64,000 bases of DNA, taken from contig JANUWF010001281.1 of assembly GCA_026120185.1 (NCBI GenBank), forward strand, positions 2,026,501 through 2,090,500, given 5' to 3'. The notes under the pieces were generated by a model. The model did not search any database. It had not been told where the DNA came from and saw only the letters and a list, made by a program, of their open reading frames with translations. The first letter of the stretch is position 1. The number at the start of each line of letters is the position of its first letter. This document shows positions 1 to 11,499 of this stretch, in pieces. The position numbers and the translations under genes are program-made. The DNA is from Voacanga thouarsii. Taxonomy: Eukaryota > Streptophyta > Magnoliopsida > Gentianales > Apocynaceae.

Positions 1-452
1 CTTTCTCTCTCATGTTTTGAGTATTTCCTATCTATTATTTTTGATAGCCATTTCTTAGCCTAGCATTACAAGCCAAGAAAGTCCTATTAGACCCAAGGAA
101 GTCATTTTAGTCTCCATTAGTAGAGAGTATGTAAACTTACAAGCATATGGTTGTGTTATTCTTCAATCCCTATGATCATGAGTTCTCATTTGATGCATGT
201 TATTGCCTGAGTGTTGAGTTAAAGTACTTTAATTATGACTGGATTTTCTTTCGAGTTTCTATACTTAGGTTGCATTAACATTGATATTATTTTAAGTTAT
301 TTTTCATTCTCTTCTTTTTAGATTGATGTATATGGATGATTTTTCCATTTTTCATATAGGATATTGAGGTTGATTTCAAGATGAGATGATTCTGTGTTTA
401 ATGTTTTTGAGTTTTGTTTGCTCGAGGGCAATCAAAATCTTAAGCGAGGGGT
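1..452 (+). mobile_element. 3' internal end and polypurine tract of a Gypsy-like element
   Basis: No reading frame of note. The stretch ends in the layout typical of Tat/Athila-type Gypsy elements just before the 3' LTR: a CTCGAGGGCAATCAAAATC segment followed by the purine-rich tract AAGCGAGGGG near 442-451. That is the expected site for plus-strand priming, so what follows should be a 3' LTR and what precedes should be internal sequence whose coding part lies outside the window. Family assignment is an inference from layout only. Confidence 0.5.
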
Positions 453-3242
453 TGTTGATAGATTATATTTTTATTATATTATTAATTACTATTTTCTCAC
501 CTAGATTAGCTTTAATTGGTTAAATTATTATGATTTTGATTTGCCTATGTGGATTAAATAATATTGTACTTAGTAGGGATTAATTGATATTTTTTTCTTA
601 TAAATTTAGATTAATTGGGGTGGTTTATGTTGGAAAATATGCCCTACAGACTAATTTTATTTAATTTAATTATCGAATTTATTAATAAAAAAATTTATTC
701 TCAAAATTTGTTTGTGAATTTGCATTTTATTTCTGCACGACTTTTGTTTGGAAAGGATTCATTGTGTTTAAGTAAGTGATCCATGTGAATGGTGGTTTTT
801 CACAGTAAGGTATGGATCATGGGTTATTTAACACATAAATGTTTGTTCTTAATCGATTAATGAGAATGAGAATCTTATCATGTTTAGGTTATTGTGTTAT
901 GAATTCCAAATGGGGAATGACTTACCTTTAGCCAGTGAGTAGTCCACTCATTTCATAGCTTGAGTGTATTTCGAATACATAGAACCGGACCTGTAATAAT
1001 AGTTTCTAAAAGTACTATTTGGAAGAAACCCAAACTATTACTGCTACAACGTGGACTAATACTCTACCGTGTGAGTATGAGTTGGTGGTTTGACAAAGCT
1101 GGAAGTATGTACTTTGATATGCTGTAGTTGAGGTTCTTTCATGGAGCCGATATACTTGTATGTTGGATATATGTGACTACTTAGTTAAGACAGACTTGTA
1201 TAAGATAGCTTCTGCGTTATATCACCCCTTGTGACTGTTCAAATACTCTAAATATCCAGGGCCCTAGGGAACATGACTTGGATGTTTACTTTCGGGTAAC
1301 TCCTTTAGAAAGTGGAAACATTCTAGCAGTCATGGATCATTGGACTAGAGGTCTAAGGATGGTAGATGTCTATTAGAGAGGTGCTAGTACACTCCTCCTC
1401 TCTAAATGTACGGCGATGCGTAGAGGGGTATTTTAGTCATTACAATTGTAGGTCGAAGACTTTGCTAATGCATCATTATCCTTGGGGTCAATATTTTCTT
1501 ATGGTGATATTAGAAAATATTTAAAGTGCAAAATATAGCTATTTATATAGTAGAGATATTTTGGTCATTTTAGTAGTCAAGGCGATATGTCTTTTTGGTC
1601 CCTGAAATAGCCCTTAAGTCCTGACAGATTTATGTTAAGGAATTGGTCTTGATAATTATGGTTTTATTTTATTTTATTTAAGTAGTCTAATTTATTATTG
1701 GACTAGAATAAAATAAAAGGCTCGAGAGAGAGTATATATTTTATCTAGTTTAATTGATTAACTAATTATTCAGGGCCCAAGGCCCAGATTGAATAATTAG
1801 AAAATTAATCTAGGTATAAACTAGATAAAAGGCCTATATTTTATATTGGTCTATTTGGGCTTGTTAATTATTTATTGGATTGTTTAATGAAGCACAAAAA
1901 AATAAATAATTAAGACTTATTATTTATGGGTGTTCAAGCCCAAGAGTAAATAATTTTATTTAGCCCAATGAATAAGACCACGGGTAAAATAAAATTAAAA
2001 AAATAATTAATTAAATAAAAAAATAACATGGGATGGATCTCGTGTTGTTTTGAGTGAAAGATAACAGAAAGCATGATGCTTTTTGTTTCATGCTGTTGGT
2101 CTTTCTCTCTCGGTGAATTGATGAAAAGAAAAGAAAAGGAATCAAGGCCAAAATTGATTTTATAGCTTAACAGAGGCTAAGTCTCTGAAGAAAACACAGT
2201 GAGCTTCAAGGAAGCAAACCAAACATTCTGTAAGCTTCAGCAGCAGAGGAAAGGGCACCATTTCGAAAGCTCAAAAGCTTTGTGTGAATAAGACAAAGTC
2301 GACGTTTACAAGGACGTGATCCAGTAGCTTCAAGCATCTTGGTACAAACATATTCTTCAATGCCAATAAGGTCATTCAAACACAGAGGTAAATTTTTTTC
2401 GTTTTGTAAGCATGCTTTCGGTTTCATCAATTTTACCATTTTCATCCTTTAGTTTATATTGATAGTTATATTTTTTATTACCCAGGTAAGCTTCTTCATA
2501 GTTTGAAAAAATACAACATAGTTACAGAGAAGAGACTGGAGGAGTTTGGCAAATTAAATAGAGAAGATGACAAAAGCTGTGGCTAAAAAAAAGGAAAAGG
2601 TTGGGAAAGAAAGAAAAAAAAGTCAAACTTTAATAGAATTCTTAGTTGGAGTTGGAATTGGACTTGAACTTAGACTCTAAATATGCATTATAAGTCAAGG
2701 ATTGTTGCTATAAAGGGGGGACTCTAGGAAAGCAAAAAGCGGGGAGGAAAAAATAGAAGCCAGGCAAAGATAGCAGAGAACAGAGGCGAATTGGGAGTAT
2801 AGGGCTTCAACCTAAAGCTTCAATTCAGGCTTCTTCTCTTCTTTATTTTATTTTTATTTCTATTTTATGTTAATTAAATTTATGGCTTTGGGTATTGAGA
2901 TTATGTGTAACTAAATGTTTTGAGACCAGGACCTTTAATGAAGTGTCTTGTTTTGAGAATTAATTTAAAGGGATTAACCATTCATCATAAATTGAGTAAG
3001 TTGAATTTAAAGTGTCTTGGTCTATTCTTTGCCATTGATTTAATTAATATAGTCTAATTTGTTGATTTTTATTTTCCCTATTTTTATTAGTAATTAATTC
3101 TTAAATTAAAATTATCTTTATTTCGGTTTGAGTTAGGTTATAAGCGAAAGAATTTTACAGTTAGGTAGCAATCCTCGTGGGGAACGACTTGTACTCAGTG
3201 CTTTATTACTTGTTTGATATTTGTACACTTGCAAATTTCACA
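453..3242 (+). mobile_element. Gypsy-like 3' LTR (G0), split by solo Copia LTR C0
   Basis: The LTR starts TGTTGATAG right after the polypurine tract. It ends near 3240-3242 with a GTACACTTGCAAATTTCA-type terminus preceded by an ATCCTCGTGGGGAACGAC segment, a layout often seen at the 3' end of plant LTRs. Without the 1.8-kb C0 insertion and its target duplication it is about 960 bp. A TATA-like GCTATAAAGGG lies at about 2708. The partner 5' LTR is outside the window, so LTR identity and target duplication cannot be tested here. Confidence 0.5.
628..2451 (+). mobile_element. Solo Copia LTR (C0)
   Basis: It starts TGTTGGAAAATATGCCC, the start shared with the other Copia LTRs at 5360, 49139 and (reverse) 31000. 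It aligns by eye with C4 and C3 over long tracts, for example a segment with TATGGATCATGGGTTATTTAA and a later AAGGATGGTAGATGTC block. The 5-bp sequence GTTTA flanks both ends (623-627 and 2452-2456), which supports the limits, although the right end reads TTTA rather than CA. There is no PBS or internal sequence, so it is a solo LTR left by LTR-LTR recombination. Codon-like stretches inside are not genes. Confidence 0.7.
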
Positions 3243-3582
3243 TTATGTTTTTTATAGTTAGTTTATGCATTTATGAAGGATATAAATATATTGACTATCT
3301 TATTAATATAATTAGAAATGTTATTTTCTTCTTCAATTAGAACTCAAAATTTTAAAGCTTTCTACCAAAAACAAAGTCTTTCATTCAAAAAAATTTAGAT
3401 TAGATATTTAGCCTATATAGAATCTAGTGTTTGAAATGTTTGAAAGTGTTTTACTTTTCAAAAGTCAACTTATTGAATTTTGTAATAATAACAATTTTCA
3501 ACATGAACTCATTGATGCTCATTTAAAAAATTCTATTGTCATTTCATTATTTTTAATTAATTTTAAATAAACAATTGAAATT

Positions 3583-4470
3583 TTGTCGGGATCTTACTGT
3601 TGTGCTACTTATTATATCATTCTTACACTTGCTAAAGTAGCACATATTTTTAAAGAGTATTATGAGTATGGTGAATATGGTCATGTTATGCAAAGTGTGT
3701 TTTTAAAATATAAGAAATATTATGAAGATATGCCTATTTTGTTTTGTATGGTATTATATTTAGTTTCTCAAGTGAAAACCACTGGATTTCATAGTATCGT
3801 TGAGTTTCTTTGTGAAAAATTGGACTTTGATGAAAATTTAGTAGTTAGGAAACTTAAGATAAAAAGTATTAAAGAAAAAACAGATAGCATTCTATCTGAT
3901 ATGTCTATATATATATATATATATATATACTTGTATGAGTTTGAATATTCTTTTTCCAGTTCTAGTCAAATTAATACTACAAATGGAGAAGGTTCATCAT
4001 CTGGTAGTCTATCACTATGAAAATATACCTCTTCAATTTCATCATCACCCTATTTTTTTAATCCATGAGCCATTATATATGAAGTGTTAAAGAAAATCAA
4101 CCGTGAACTATAATGAGATGACAATCTACGAAATGCAACCTCTGGTAGAAAATGAGATTTAATCCTTTGACATTTGTGGCTGGCAGAAGAAGCATGTAAA
4201 GGAATATCCAATTTTTTCAAAAATAGTACATGATTTTTTGACACCTCCTATATTTACAGGGCTATTGAAATGTGTCTTTAGTTAGAGAAATTGAATAATT
4301 TATAAAAGACGAGCTCGATTGGTTCCTTATACTTTGAAGATATTAATGTGCAACACAAGTTAGTTTGAAGTCAGGGATAAGATGGTCAATTTATGGATTG
4401 TTAATGAAGATTCAGATAAAAATAGGGCGAGTAGAGTAGTTAGTATTCTAAATACATTAAGGTATAGTCT
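3583..4470 (+). pseudogene. hAT-superfamily transposase pseudogene, C-terminal part
   Basis: hAT transposases cut and paste their element using an RNase H-like fold and dimerise through a conserved C-terminal domain. The open part (3583-4020, 145 codons) reads like the middle of plant hAT proteins, with FLKYKKYYEDMPILFCMV followed by a segment like the usual 'LDPR..K' helix. An (AT)n tract at 3907-3930 has expanded inside it. After a stop, the next 400 bases keep the C-terminal dimerisation domain with a few stops: SFDICGWQKKHVKEYPIFSK, then TPPIFTG, then RRARLVPYTLKILMC near 4300-4360. The N-terminal BED finger and first catalytic part are not visible upstream. Clearly non-functional. Confidence 0.7.
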
Positions 4471-4639
4471 TTAATTCTCTTATGTAATTGTTTGATTTTA
4501 TTAATATTTTAGAATATTGCTATATTTAAATTTTAATCATTGTACTACATTAATAGAGGTTTAGGTATCGAGTCTCCTTCTTATATAATTTTTACTTTAT
4601 TAATTAATTAATCGTGTTATTTGTATTATAAAAATTAAT

Positions 4640-4875
4640 TGAAAAAAGTTAAAAACACTAGGAGAAAAAATGAGGGGGAGGGAGAGGGAAGGGCCGCATG
4701 GACTAACCTACTAGGACTGTGGTCCCTGTGGTCCTAATGGCTAGTCCATACCAGTCACAAACCACCACAGATAGGCCACTCCCCTTGGATAGGCCCATAC
4801 AACCCAAGGGCTGGTCCCAAAACTGGACTAGCCTAGCACAAATGCGTACAGGCCAGCCCGTTTACCATTACTAGC
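4640..4875. other. GC-rich segment, possible hAT subterminal end
   Basis: A 200-bp GC-rich island in AT-rich DNA, full of GGCC and CTAGTCC words, ending GGCCAGCCCGTTTACCATTACTAG near 4873 (written in two parts: GGCCAGCCCG and TTTACCATTACTAG). Plant hAT elements often end in GGCCCG-rich subterminal sequence, and the transposase remnant lies just upstream. No matching left terminus or 8-bp target duplication was found, so this is only a suggestion. Confidence 0.3.
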
Positions 4876-5253
4876 TTCGAAGAAGAGAATACATGAAAGC
4901 TTTAAATATAAAGAAAGACATTTCCAAATAGTTAATAGTCAAAGATTTCTTTCTTTTAAAAATATTGAGAACTTGCATCACAAGTGAGGATATGGCCAAT
5001 AGACATGTAAATAGTTACATGCAAATATATGAGAGCAATATATTTCAATGAAAATATTATATATGATAGATTCAAATGTTTTGTCCTCAATATATTGTCA
5101 CTACTTCCTAATGAACCTTAATTTGAGGTATTGTGTAACTAAATATCTCTTTTGATTTGATAATAGGAAATGAAACCATTTTATCCGATTATAGGAACTG
5201 TATGATAAAAAATTTGATAGAAGTAATGGAACTCTTACGATTCATCCTAGTGA
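4876..5253. other. AT-rich unannotated stretch
   Basis: No reading frame, RNA gene or repeat boundary was recognised. The base composition matches the surrounding degraded transposon DNA. Confidence 0.3.
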
Positions 5254-5359
5254 TAGTACAAGAAAATTAGGCTTTATGACACATTTTTAATGACACTTTT
5301 AAAAAGATGTCATAAAATAGTATTTATGATGATGTTAGGTTTATTCGTGTCACTATAAT
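5254..5359 (+). mobile_element. CACTA-like terminus, interrupted by Copia C1
   Basis: TAGTACAAGAAAA at 5254-5266 matches the plant CACTA terminal inverted repeat CACTACAAGAAAA at 11 of 13 positions. The next 90 bases carry the short repeated words TATGACAC, TGACACTTTTAAAA and GTCATAAAAT, in both orientations, as in CACTA subterminal regions. C1 starts directly after this stretch. The other terminus and a 3-bp target duplication are not visible. Confidence 0.4.
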
Positions 5360-6705
5360 TGTTGGAAAGGATGCCTTTAAAGACTATGTATTCTGTATGA
5401 ACATTTAGCAATAAAATAATTATTCATTCAATTTAGTTTGTTTCTTATAGTATTGCACGTTTAAAGGTCCAAGTATGACAAGTAATAGTCTATGTGTTGG
5501 GTTGTTTTTCACAGTAAGGTATAGACCGTGAGGACTTGTTATATAAATAAAATTGAGTTCTTAGTCGTTTAATGGAACTGGACATTTCATCAAGGTAAGA
5601 CTATTATGTAATGATTTCCAATGAGGAATGGTTTACCTTGAATCAGTGAGTAGTTCACTCACATCTAGGCATAAGCATATTTTAAATACATAGAATTGGA
5701 CCAGTAGTAGTGGTCTCTCTTAAAGTACTATAATTATAGAGATAAGACTATTACTGCTATAGTATGGACGGATACCTTTATACTTGAGTATAAGTTGGTG
5801 GTCTAGCGAAACTAAGGTTTATATACTTTGATGTATGTTGGGTGAGATTTCTTTTATGAAATCAATATCCTTGTATGTTGAGTGTATTACTCTAGTTAGT
5901 TAAGACGTTCTCATACAAAAGAGTTTCTATGCTTCACCTAGTGAGGTTTCATTACCCTCTTATGATTGTCCAGGATCATCTAAATAAACCAACGCCCTAG
6001 GAACTTGATTCTAGAATATGTACTTTTGGGTAGCTTCAAGTGATAAGCAAGTACATTCAAGTGTGACATGGATTATCGGACTAGAGATCTAAGCATGGTA
6101 GATGTCTTTGAGATGGGTGTTAGTACATTTATCCTGTCTTATTGATGGGTGTTCCTTAGAGGGGTATTTCCGTTATTTCACCTGTAGGTCGGCGACATTG
6201 CTTTAAGAAATATTATTCTTAGGGTTAATTTTTTTATATGGAGATAAATAGAAATATTTAAAATGATAAAATGCGGTTATTTAATAGCAAGGGTATTTTG
6301 ATCATTTAGTAGCCATGAATAATATGTCTTTTGGTCCCTGGAGTAGCTCAAGTTACTTTGGTGTTATTTAAACACAATTTGGGCTTAGTGGATAATTATT
6401 TGAAAGAGAAATAAAATTTATTCTAAGAGTCCATTAAATTAATTAATTGGGTTGGAATAAATTAATTAATTAAGAGTCCAATTAGAATTAATTAATTAGT
6501 ATTGGGTATTTAATAAGGCTCAGAAAAGATAATTAATTAATTGAGAGGATTGGACCAGTCTTGGACTGATTTTTGGGTACAACACCTAGCCCATTTAGGA
6601 CTTGGTGATTTTCAGCCATTAGGACTTTGGAAGTCCTAAGACTGGCCGAAATATGTGAAAAAAAAACCTAGGGTTAGGTAAGTTTTTTTTTCCAGTGTGC
6701 CGCCT

Positions 6706-6758
<53 letters not shown>

Positions 6759-7047
6759 CTTCTCTTCCTTCCCTATAGTAGATTGTTTTTTTATCCAAAA
6801 AGGTGCTCTCACCAAACTAATGCCAAGAACAAAGAAGAGCCATACTCCGGAAGACGATGAGGGAATTCCTATTGAACAACCCGCGTTCTCTTCTTCCCTT
6901 CCAATGCAAGGAGTTCCAGTGCAATCTGTCCCTACGTTGGTTAATCTGCGACCAGCAAGATAAAATAAGTACTTTCTTCTAGATGTGGGCTTGAAAACTG
7001 AAAATTTTTTCATTGCATTTTCTTTGATGTTTTCCACGACCCTTTCA
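5360..7047 (+). mobile_element. 5' LTR of Copia C1
   Basis: 1688 bp, starting TGTTGG and ending CA two bases before the PBS. It aligns with 57106-57818 plus 63627-64000. It carries a (CT)n tract at 6711-6755 and a short open stretch after it (the ATGCCAAGAACAAAGAAGAG region near 6820) with a counterpart in solo LTR C4 near 50947-51060. That similarity suggests a shared LTR segment and not a host gene. Confidence 0.88.
6711..6755. repeat. (CT)n microsatellite in the C1 5' LTR
   Basis: A continuous run of about 22 CT units. It creates spurious Ser-Leu and Arg-Glu repeat reading frames on the two strands. Confidence 0.95.
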
Positions 7048-7049
7048 AG

Positions 7050-7061
7050 TGGTATCAGAGC
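7050..7061 (+). other. Primer-binding site of C1 (initiator-Met tRNA)
   Basis: TGGTATCAGAGC, complementary to the 3' end of plant initiator-methionine tRNA, two bases after the LTR terminus. This is where minus-strand reverse transcription starts, and it fixes the 5' LTR boundary and the + orientation. Confidence 0.93.
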
Positions 7062-8246
7062 CACGATTTTCATCTAGGAGCATGTACTAGGGTTAAAATG
7101 GAAAAGGTAGTTCTTTTATTATTTAAAAAATGAATCTTTTGTGATTTCATGTGATCCCTTGTATATTGGTTTCTAGAATTCATGTACGCCTCGCAGTTGA
7201 GGCATTTGATCATATATTCTTTTTTTTCCCATTGTTTTTCTGGTTTTAAATAGACTCGATGTACGTCTCGCGGTTAGAGGCATAAGTGCTTGTAAATGCA
7301 TGTTCTTTACGCTTGTTTTTCCATTTCTTTGTATTCTTTTAATTTGTAAATTTGGGGATTGGAAGAACATGATTGCTAGATTTTTTGAGGAGCAAAAGGT
7401 AGCTGTAAAAATGGAAATTTCTGGGCAGTTTTGTAAAAATAAATTCTTTTACTATGTGCAGAATTTTTCTGTAGAGAAGGTGGATTTTTTCCAGTAGTTT
7501 CAGGTCACTGATGTTCTGGAATTTTGCTGCAATGTGTGCTGGAAATTTCTTGGCAGTTTTGTGGTTGGTTTTTTTGGTATTTTGGCAGCTGCTATGTGCA
7601 GAATTTTTCTGTGCAGAAGCTGGATTTTTTCCAGTAGTTTCAGGTCACTAATGTGCTGGAATTTTGCTGCAATGTGTGCTGGAAATTTCTAGGCAGTTTT
7701 GTGGCTGCTTTTTCAGTATTTTGGTGGCTGCTATGTGCAGAATTTTTTTATGCAGAAGCTGTTTTTCTTCAGCAGTTTCAGGTCACTAATATGCTGGAAT
7801 TTTGCTGCAATGTGTGCTGGAAATTTCGGGCAGTTTAAACGTTGTTTTTCAGTGTTTTAGAGGGCAGCCATGTGCTAGAATAAACTGTGGGCAATGCTGG
7901 AATTTTCGGGCAGCCTATAGTAGACCTTCTTCAGCATTTTTTTTTTGGCACCTCATTGTGTGCAAATGGTAGCTGAAAATTTTTTGTAGTTTTGGACAAG
8001 AAGGGTGGCGACAAATTGTCCAAGAAATAGCAGAGCAACTACTGAAGTTTTGTTCCTCAATTTTCTTTGATGTAATCATGTTTTGAAATCATTGTATGAG
8101 GTTAATTTTCTGCAACAGTTTTATTTATCTATGGATGGATAATTTGCATGAAAATAAATAGAAAATGATGGAACCACCTTAGGATTAAACAAGATAATTA
8201 ATTGTTAATTCATGATGTTTAATCTATTATTTAGTCCCTTAGGTTT
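7062..8246 (+). repeat. C1 untranslated leader with about 138-bp tandem repeats
   Basis: No gag frame. From about 7420 to 7860 a unit is repeated three times: the block GGTCACT(G/A)AT starts at 7503, 7643 and 7780 (spacing 140 and 137). Each unit also holds GGAATTTTGCTGCAATGTG and GTGCAGAATTTTT words. Upstream, a shorter repeat, GTACGCCTCGCAGTTGAGGC and GTACGTCTCGCGGTTAGAGGC-like (7184 and 7262), occurs twice 78 bp apart. The leader resumes at 18410 after insertion G1. Confidence 0.75.
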
Positions 8247-9766
8247 TGATGTGTTTGAATTTGGGTATAAAAGTCATATAAAAATAAGCGCATTCCCAAG
8301 CAAGTTAAATTAAAACGTTAATCCCAAATTACACATATGAGCAAGCGTACTCATCATTAGACGTAGCATAGGGTTTAAAACGAGTATCGATCTTTAAGGA
8401 ATAAGTATGCATTGCTCACTTTATTTTATTGTTTAATCGACTCAATAAAGCGAAAAAGAATAAAAAGGAAAATAAAATAAAATAAAAGAATATATACATA
8501 TCAAGGATGGAGAATTATGTAACTCAACCATTATTTTAACAAACATGACCATAAAGTACTCAATTATTATCATAACTAATCATTCTCTTGGCATGGTGAA
8601 GGATTAAGATAGATTCACTTCTTTTTCAATCCATAAAATCACTATCTTTTAGACAAATTAGCATCACATATTCTGTCTCAACTAATTCACCCAAAAGATG
8701 CAATAAACACAATCCTTGATTAAATTTCCATATTCTGGCAAACCTAAAACATGAAATTAATCAATGAATCCATATTCTGGCAGACATCAATTAACCTCTA
8801 ATTACCCAGTTCTTAGCAAGTAACCCATTTTTTCAAGCAAGTTAAGAGACAACAAATATGAAATTAATGAATTGAAACCACCATCAACCCCTTTTTCAAG
8901 AAAGTTAATAGAAGAAACAACAAAGTAACCTCATAATCAGCATAAGTAATTAAATACCAAGAATAACAATCAATTAATTAAAAGATCAAAGTAACCCTAA
9001 AAATCATGAATACTGAAAACAATGTCAAATTACAATAAAACAAGTAATACATCATTGTTCAAGAAAAGAAAACAAAGTTAAAAGAAAGCACTCATAGGCA
9101 AGCCTCCTTCTTCTTCCTTCGTAGACCCTTTTGTACAATCCTCCTTGAATTTGAGTGACTTGATGTTTTGATCCGTGAATTCCCCTCTTTCCTTGTGTTT
9201 TCCCTCTATTTATAGGCTTTAGAAGTGCTTAAATTCATTCCTCTAGGGTTTCTGGCTGAATAGAAGTAGAAAAATACTAAAACTATGCAAATTGCCAAAA
9301 AAATGCTCACAAAAATCGAGGCACTACCTCAATGCCAGTGCACACTTAGCACTGCCTGTCCTGCCTAGGGTCGGCACCAGTTGTGGTCTGTTTCTCTGCT
9401 CATTCGCTGATTTTTTTTTTTTTATTTTCATGCCAACCATTCCAAATTGCAGCCGGTGCCGCCTCTGAGCTCCCAACCGACGCCAGCTGTGTTCTGTTTA
9501 GCTCTGTTTCACCAATTTTTTATTGCCTCGAAGTGCATGCCAATAGCCGTGGCCGGCGCCGGTTCTCCTGTTCTGGCTGGCACCGCCTCTACTCTGTTTA
9601 GCGATGATTTTGCCTTATTTTACTCCTAAAATCTGAAATAATGCACAAAATACCTCTCCAAGGGTAAAATCTCAAATATGAAGGAATATGATCAGTTATT
9701 GAACAAAATGTATCATAAAATAGCCTCAAATAACTATAAAATATATGACTAATTTAGGCCTTACCA
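8247..9766 (-). mobile_element. 3' LTR of G1
   Basis: 1520 bp. On the + strand it starts TGATGTG and ends TTACCA, so the minus-strand ends are TG and CA. It aligns with 16768-18409, 43495-45036 and the ends of 25721-27667. A TATA box (CTATAAATAG on the minus strand) is at 9206-9215. GC-rich GGCGCC-type motifs lie upstream of it, between about 9300 and 9590. Confidence 0.88.
9206..9215 (-). promoter_or_regulatory. TATA box of the G1 3' LTR
   Basis: CTATAAATAG read on the minus strand. The same box occurs at the matching position in the other LTRs of the family: 17750-17759, 44480-44489 and 46585-46594, and as a degraded CTATAAATAA at 26713-26722. It is the likely core promoter of the LTR. Confidence 0.7.
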
Positions 9767-9785
9767 CATTCCCCCACACATAGCT
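9767..9785 (-). other. Polypurine tract of G1
   Basis: On the minus strand this reads GCTATGTGTGGGGGAATG, adjoining the 3' LTR. A matching tract adjoins the LTR of G6 at 45037-45055. Confidence 0.85.
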
Positions 9786-11480
9786 CTTTGATTGTTCTCG
9801 AACAAAGTATCAAAAACAAGTAGGAAAACACAAGTTTTCACAAAATCACTCTATCAATTTCAAAATAATATTCCCAATGCTTTCTTTATTCAAGACAACA
9901 AAACATATGCTACTATATCTTTCATAACAAATCCAAGACTTGTGCAAGTGAAGAATGACTAGTAGAACCATCTCAACACTAAACATCATTCTCAAACCAG
10001 TGGAAAGAAGTTAGTTCAAAAGAAATATGCATTCCATAAGCTTACTTTTCATACACTCTCTCTACTAATTCGAGACGTATCATGATTCTACTTAGGTCAA
10101 GTAGGACTTTTAAGCTTGTAATGTAAGGCTAAAGGGTTTGTAATGTAGCTTTCAAACGAAGGATATAGAAAATCAAATATCAAAGAAGATGATAGTTTGC
10201 AAGAAAAGGATAAACAACATGTACCAATAAATTCCAAACTTTTCTTGCTCTCCTATCACCAAACCAATTAAAAACCTAAAACCTTGTATAACAATCATAT
10301 CACAGTTCATGCAAATCTTGTATTCATTTCCTCAATAATTCTTAACTCATCATTCATATTACACAAGATCATAAAAAATCTCAGCAATTTTTATTCCAGC
10401 TCTCTTCCTGTGCTCTTCTTTTCTTTCTCTTCCAGCTTTTCTTTTTCTTTTTCTTTTCTTTTCAAATGCTGCTTTTGTTTGTTTCTTAGTTTTTTTTTCT
10501 TTCAACATTTTCTAGCAGCCTTTTGTTTTTCTCAATCTTTCTTCTTCTTTTCTTCCTCCTTTCTCCTTCTACAACTCCAACTCAACAATGATGCATGACT
10601 AAAAGTAACAAGTTATGACATTTACACCAGTATTTTCCCTCACACTTCTTCTACTTGTACTGTTATCCATCAGCAATCAATGATTTGGAAGAATTATCAA
10701 ACTCTCTGAAAAAAAGTAATGAACAAAGTATGATAACGAGTTTTAAGAAAGAAACTAACAATTTAGGCTCAAAATAGGCATTATGGATAATATAAAATAG
10801 GTAGGCTTGAAAAGCTCAAACTATCCAAAGAAGGCCTATTATCATCATCCCTAAATTAAATCATGAATGTCTTTCTTATTTCACCTCGAGAGGTATTGCA
10901 GTAAGTTCTAGAATGCTCAATGAATTTTAGCAGAAAAACAGTTTTAAGAACAATGTAAGGCATTTGATCAAGAACTACTTAGTCCAAGTGCGTGCAAAAA
11001 GTCATGCATAAGTCATAAATGATATAGAACATATGCTCTATGATCTAGCACAAAGACATGCATTAAAAATACATCTTGAAAGCGCAAAAAATTAGAAAAG
11101 ATTTTTGAAAAATTTGCTTGCTCAAAGGGTTCAAAGTAGAATTTCTAAAAGAATAAAAGAGTTCCCATTCTCACCACTTCCCCATACTTAAACTGGACAT
11201 TGTCTTTAATGGCCAAATAGTTAGAGTAAGGAAATATTACCATGGGACCAAAAATATAGGGGAAAAGATAAGAAAGAAAATACTTCCATTACAGTGGGCA
11301 TTCTCCCACACAAGAGTTGAGTTCCAACAGAAAGGAGCATTGTCAAAGTTATCTAAAAAGAAAAATACAAAAGAAACACACCAAAGCATAAAAACTAGAA
11401 AAGAAAAATAAACAAAAAGTAAAGAAAATAGGACAAAAAAGAAATGTTTATAGCACAAAAGAAAGAAGTCAAGATAACCC
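9786..11480 (-). other. G1 region between integrase and 3' LTR
   Basis: Non-coding. It holds CT-rich low-complexity DNA on the + strand (10380-10570) and a second polypurine-like tract on the minus strand near 11177-11200 (GTCCAGTTTAAGTATGGGG). A closely related copy lies in G6 (45037-46449), and a related CAGTTTAAGTGCGGGGGAG stretch lies in G5 (about 60988). Short open frames here are low-complexity artefacts. Confidence 0.6.
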
Positions 11481-11499
11481 AAGAAGTTTTATTTTGCAG

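Noticed and set aside
6636..7073. Open frames of about 88-145 codons on both strands with Ser-Leu or Arg-Glu runs
   Set aside because: They are translations of the (CT)n tract and flanking LTR sequence of C1; no domain and opposite strands overlap.
7420..7860. CRISPR-like array
   Set aside because: The units are long, contiguous and few, with no unique spacers; they are tandem repeats in a retrotransposon leader of a plant genome.
9383..9629. Two overlapping frames, plus similar ones at 17836-18279, 44721-44906 and 46693-46977
   Set aside because: They recur because the same G1-type LTR recurs; they read the GC-rich U3 segment and are on the strand opposite to LTR transcription.
10284..10598. 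Phe/Ser-rich frame of 104 codons, and its counterpart near 45684-45907
   Set aside because: Low-complexity CT-rich DNA in the 3' untranslated part of G1 and G6, opposite to the element's sense strand.
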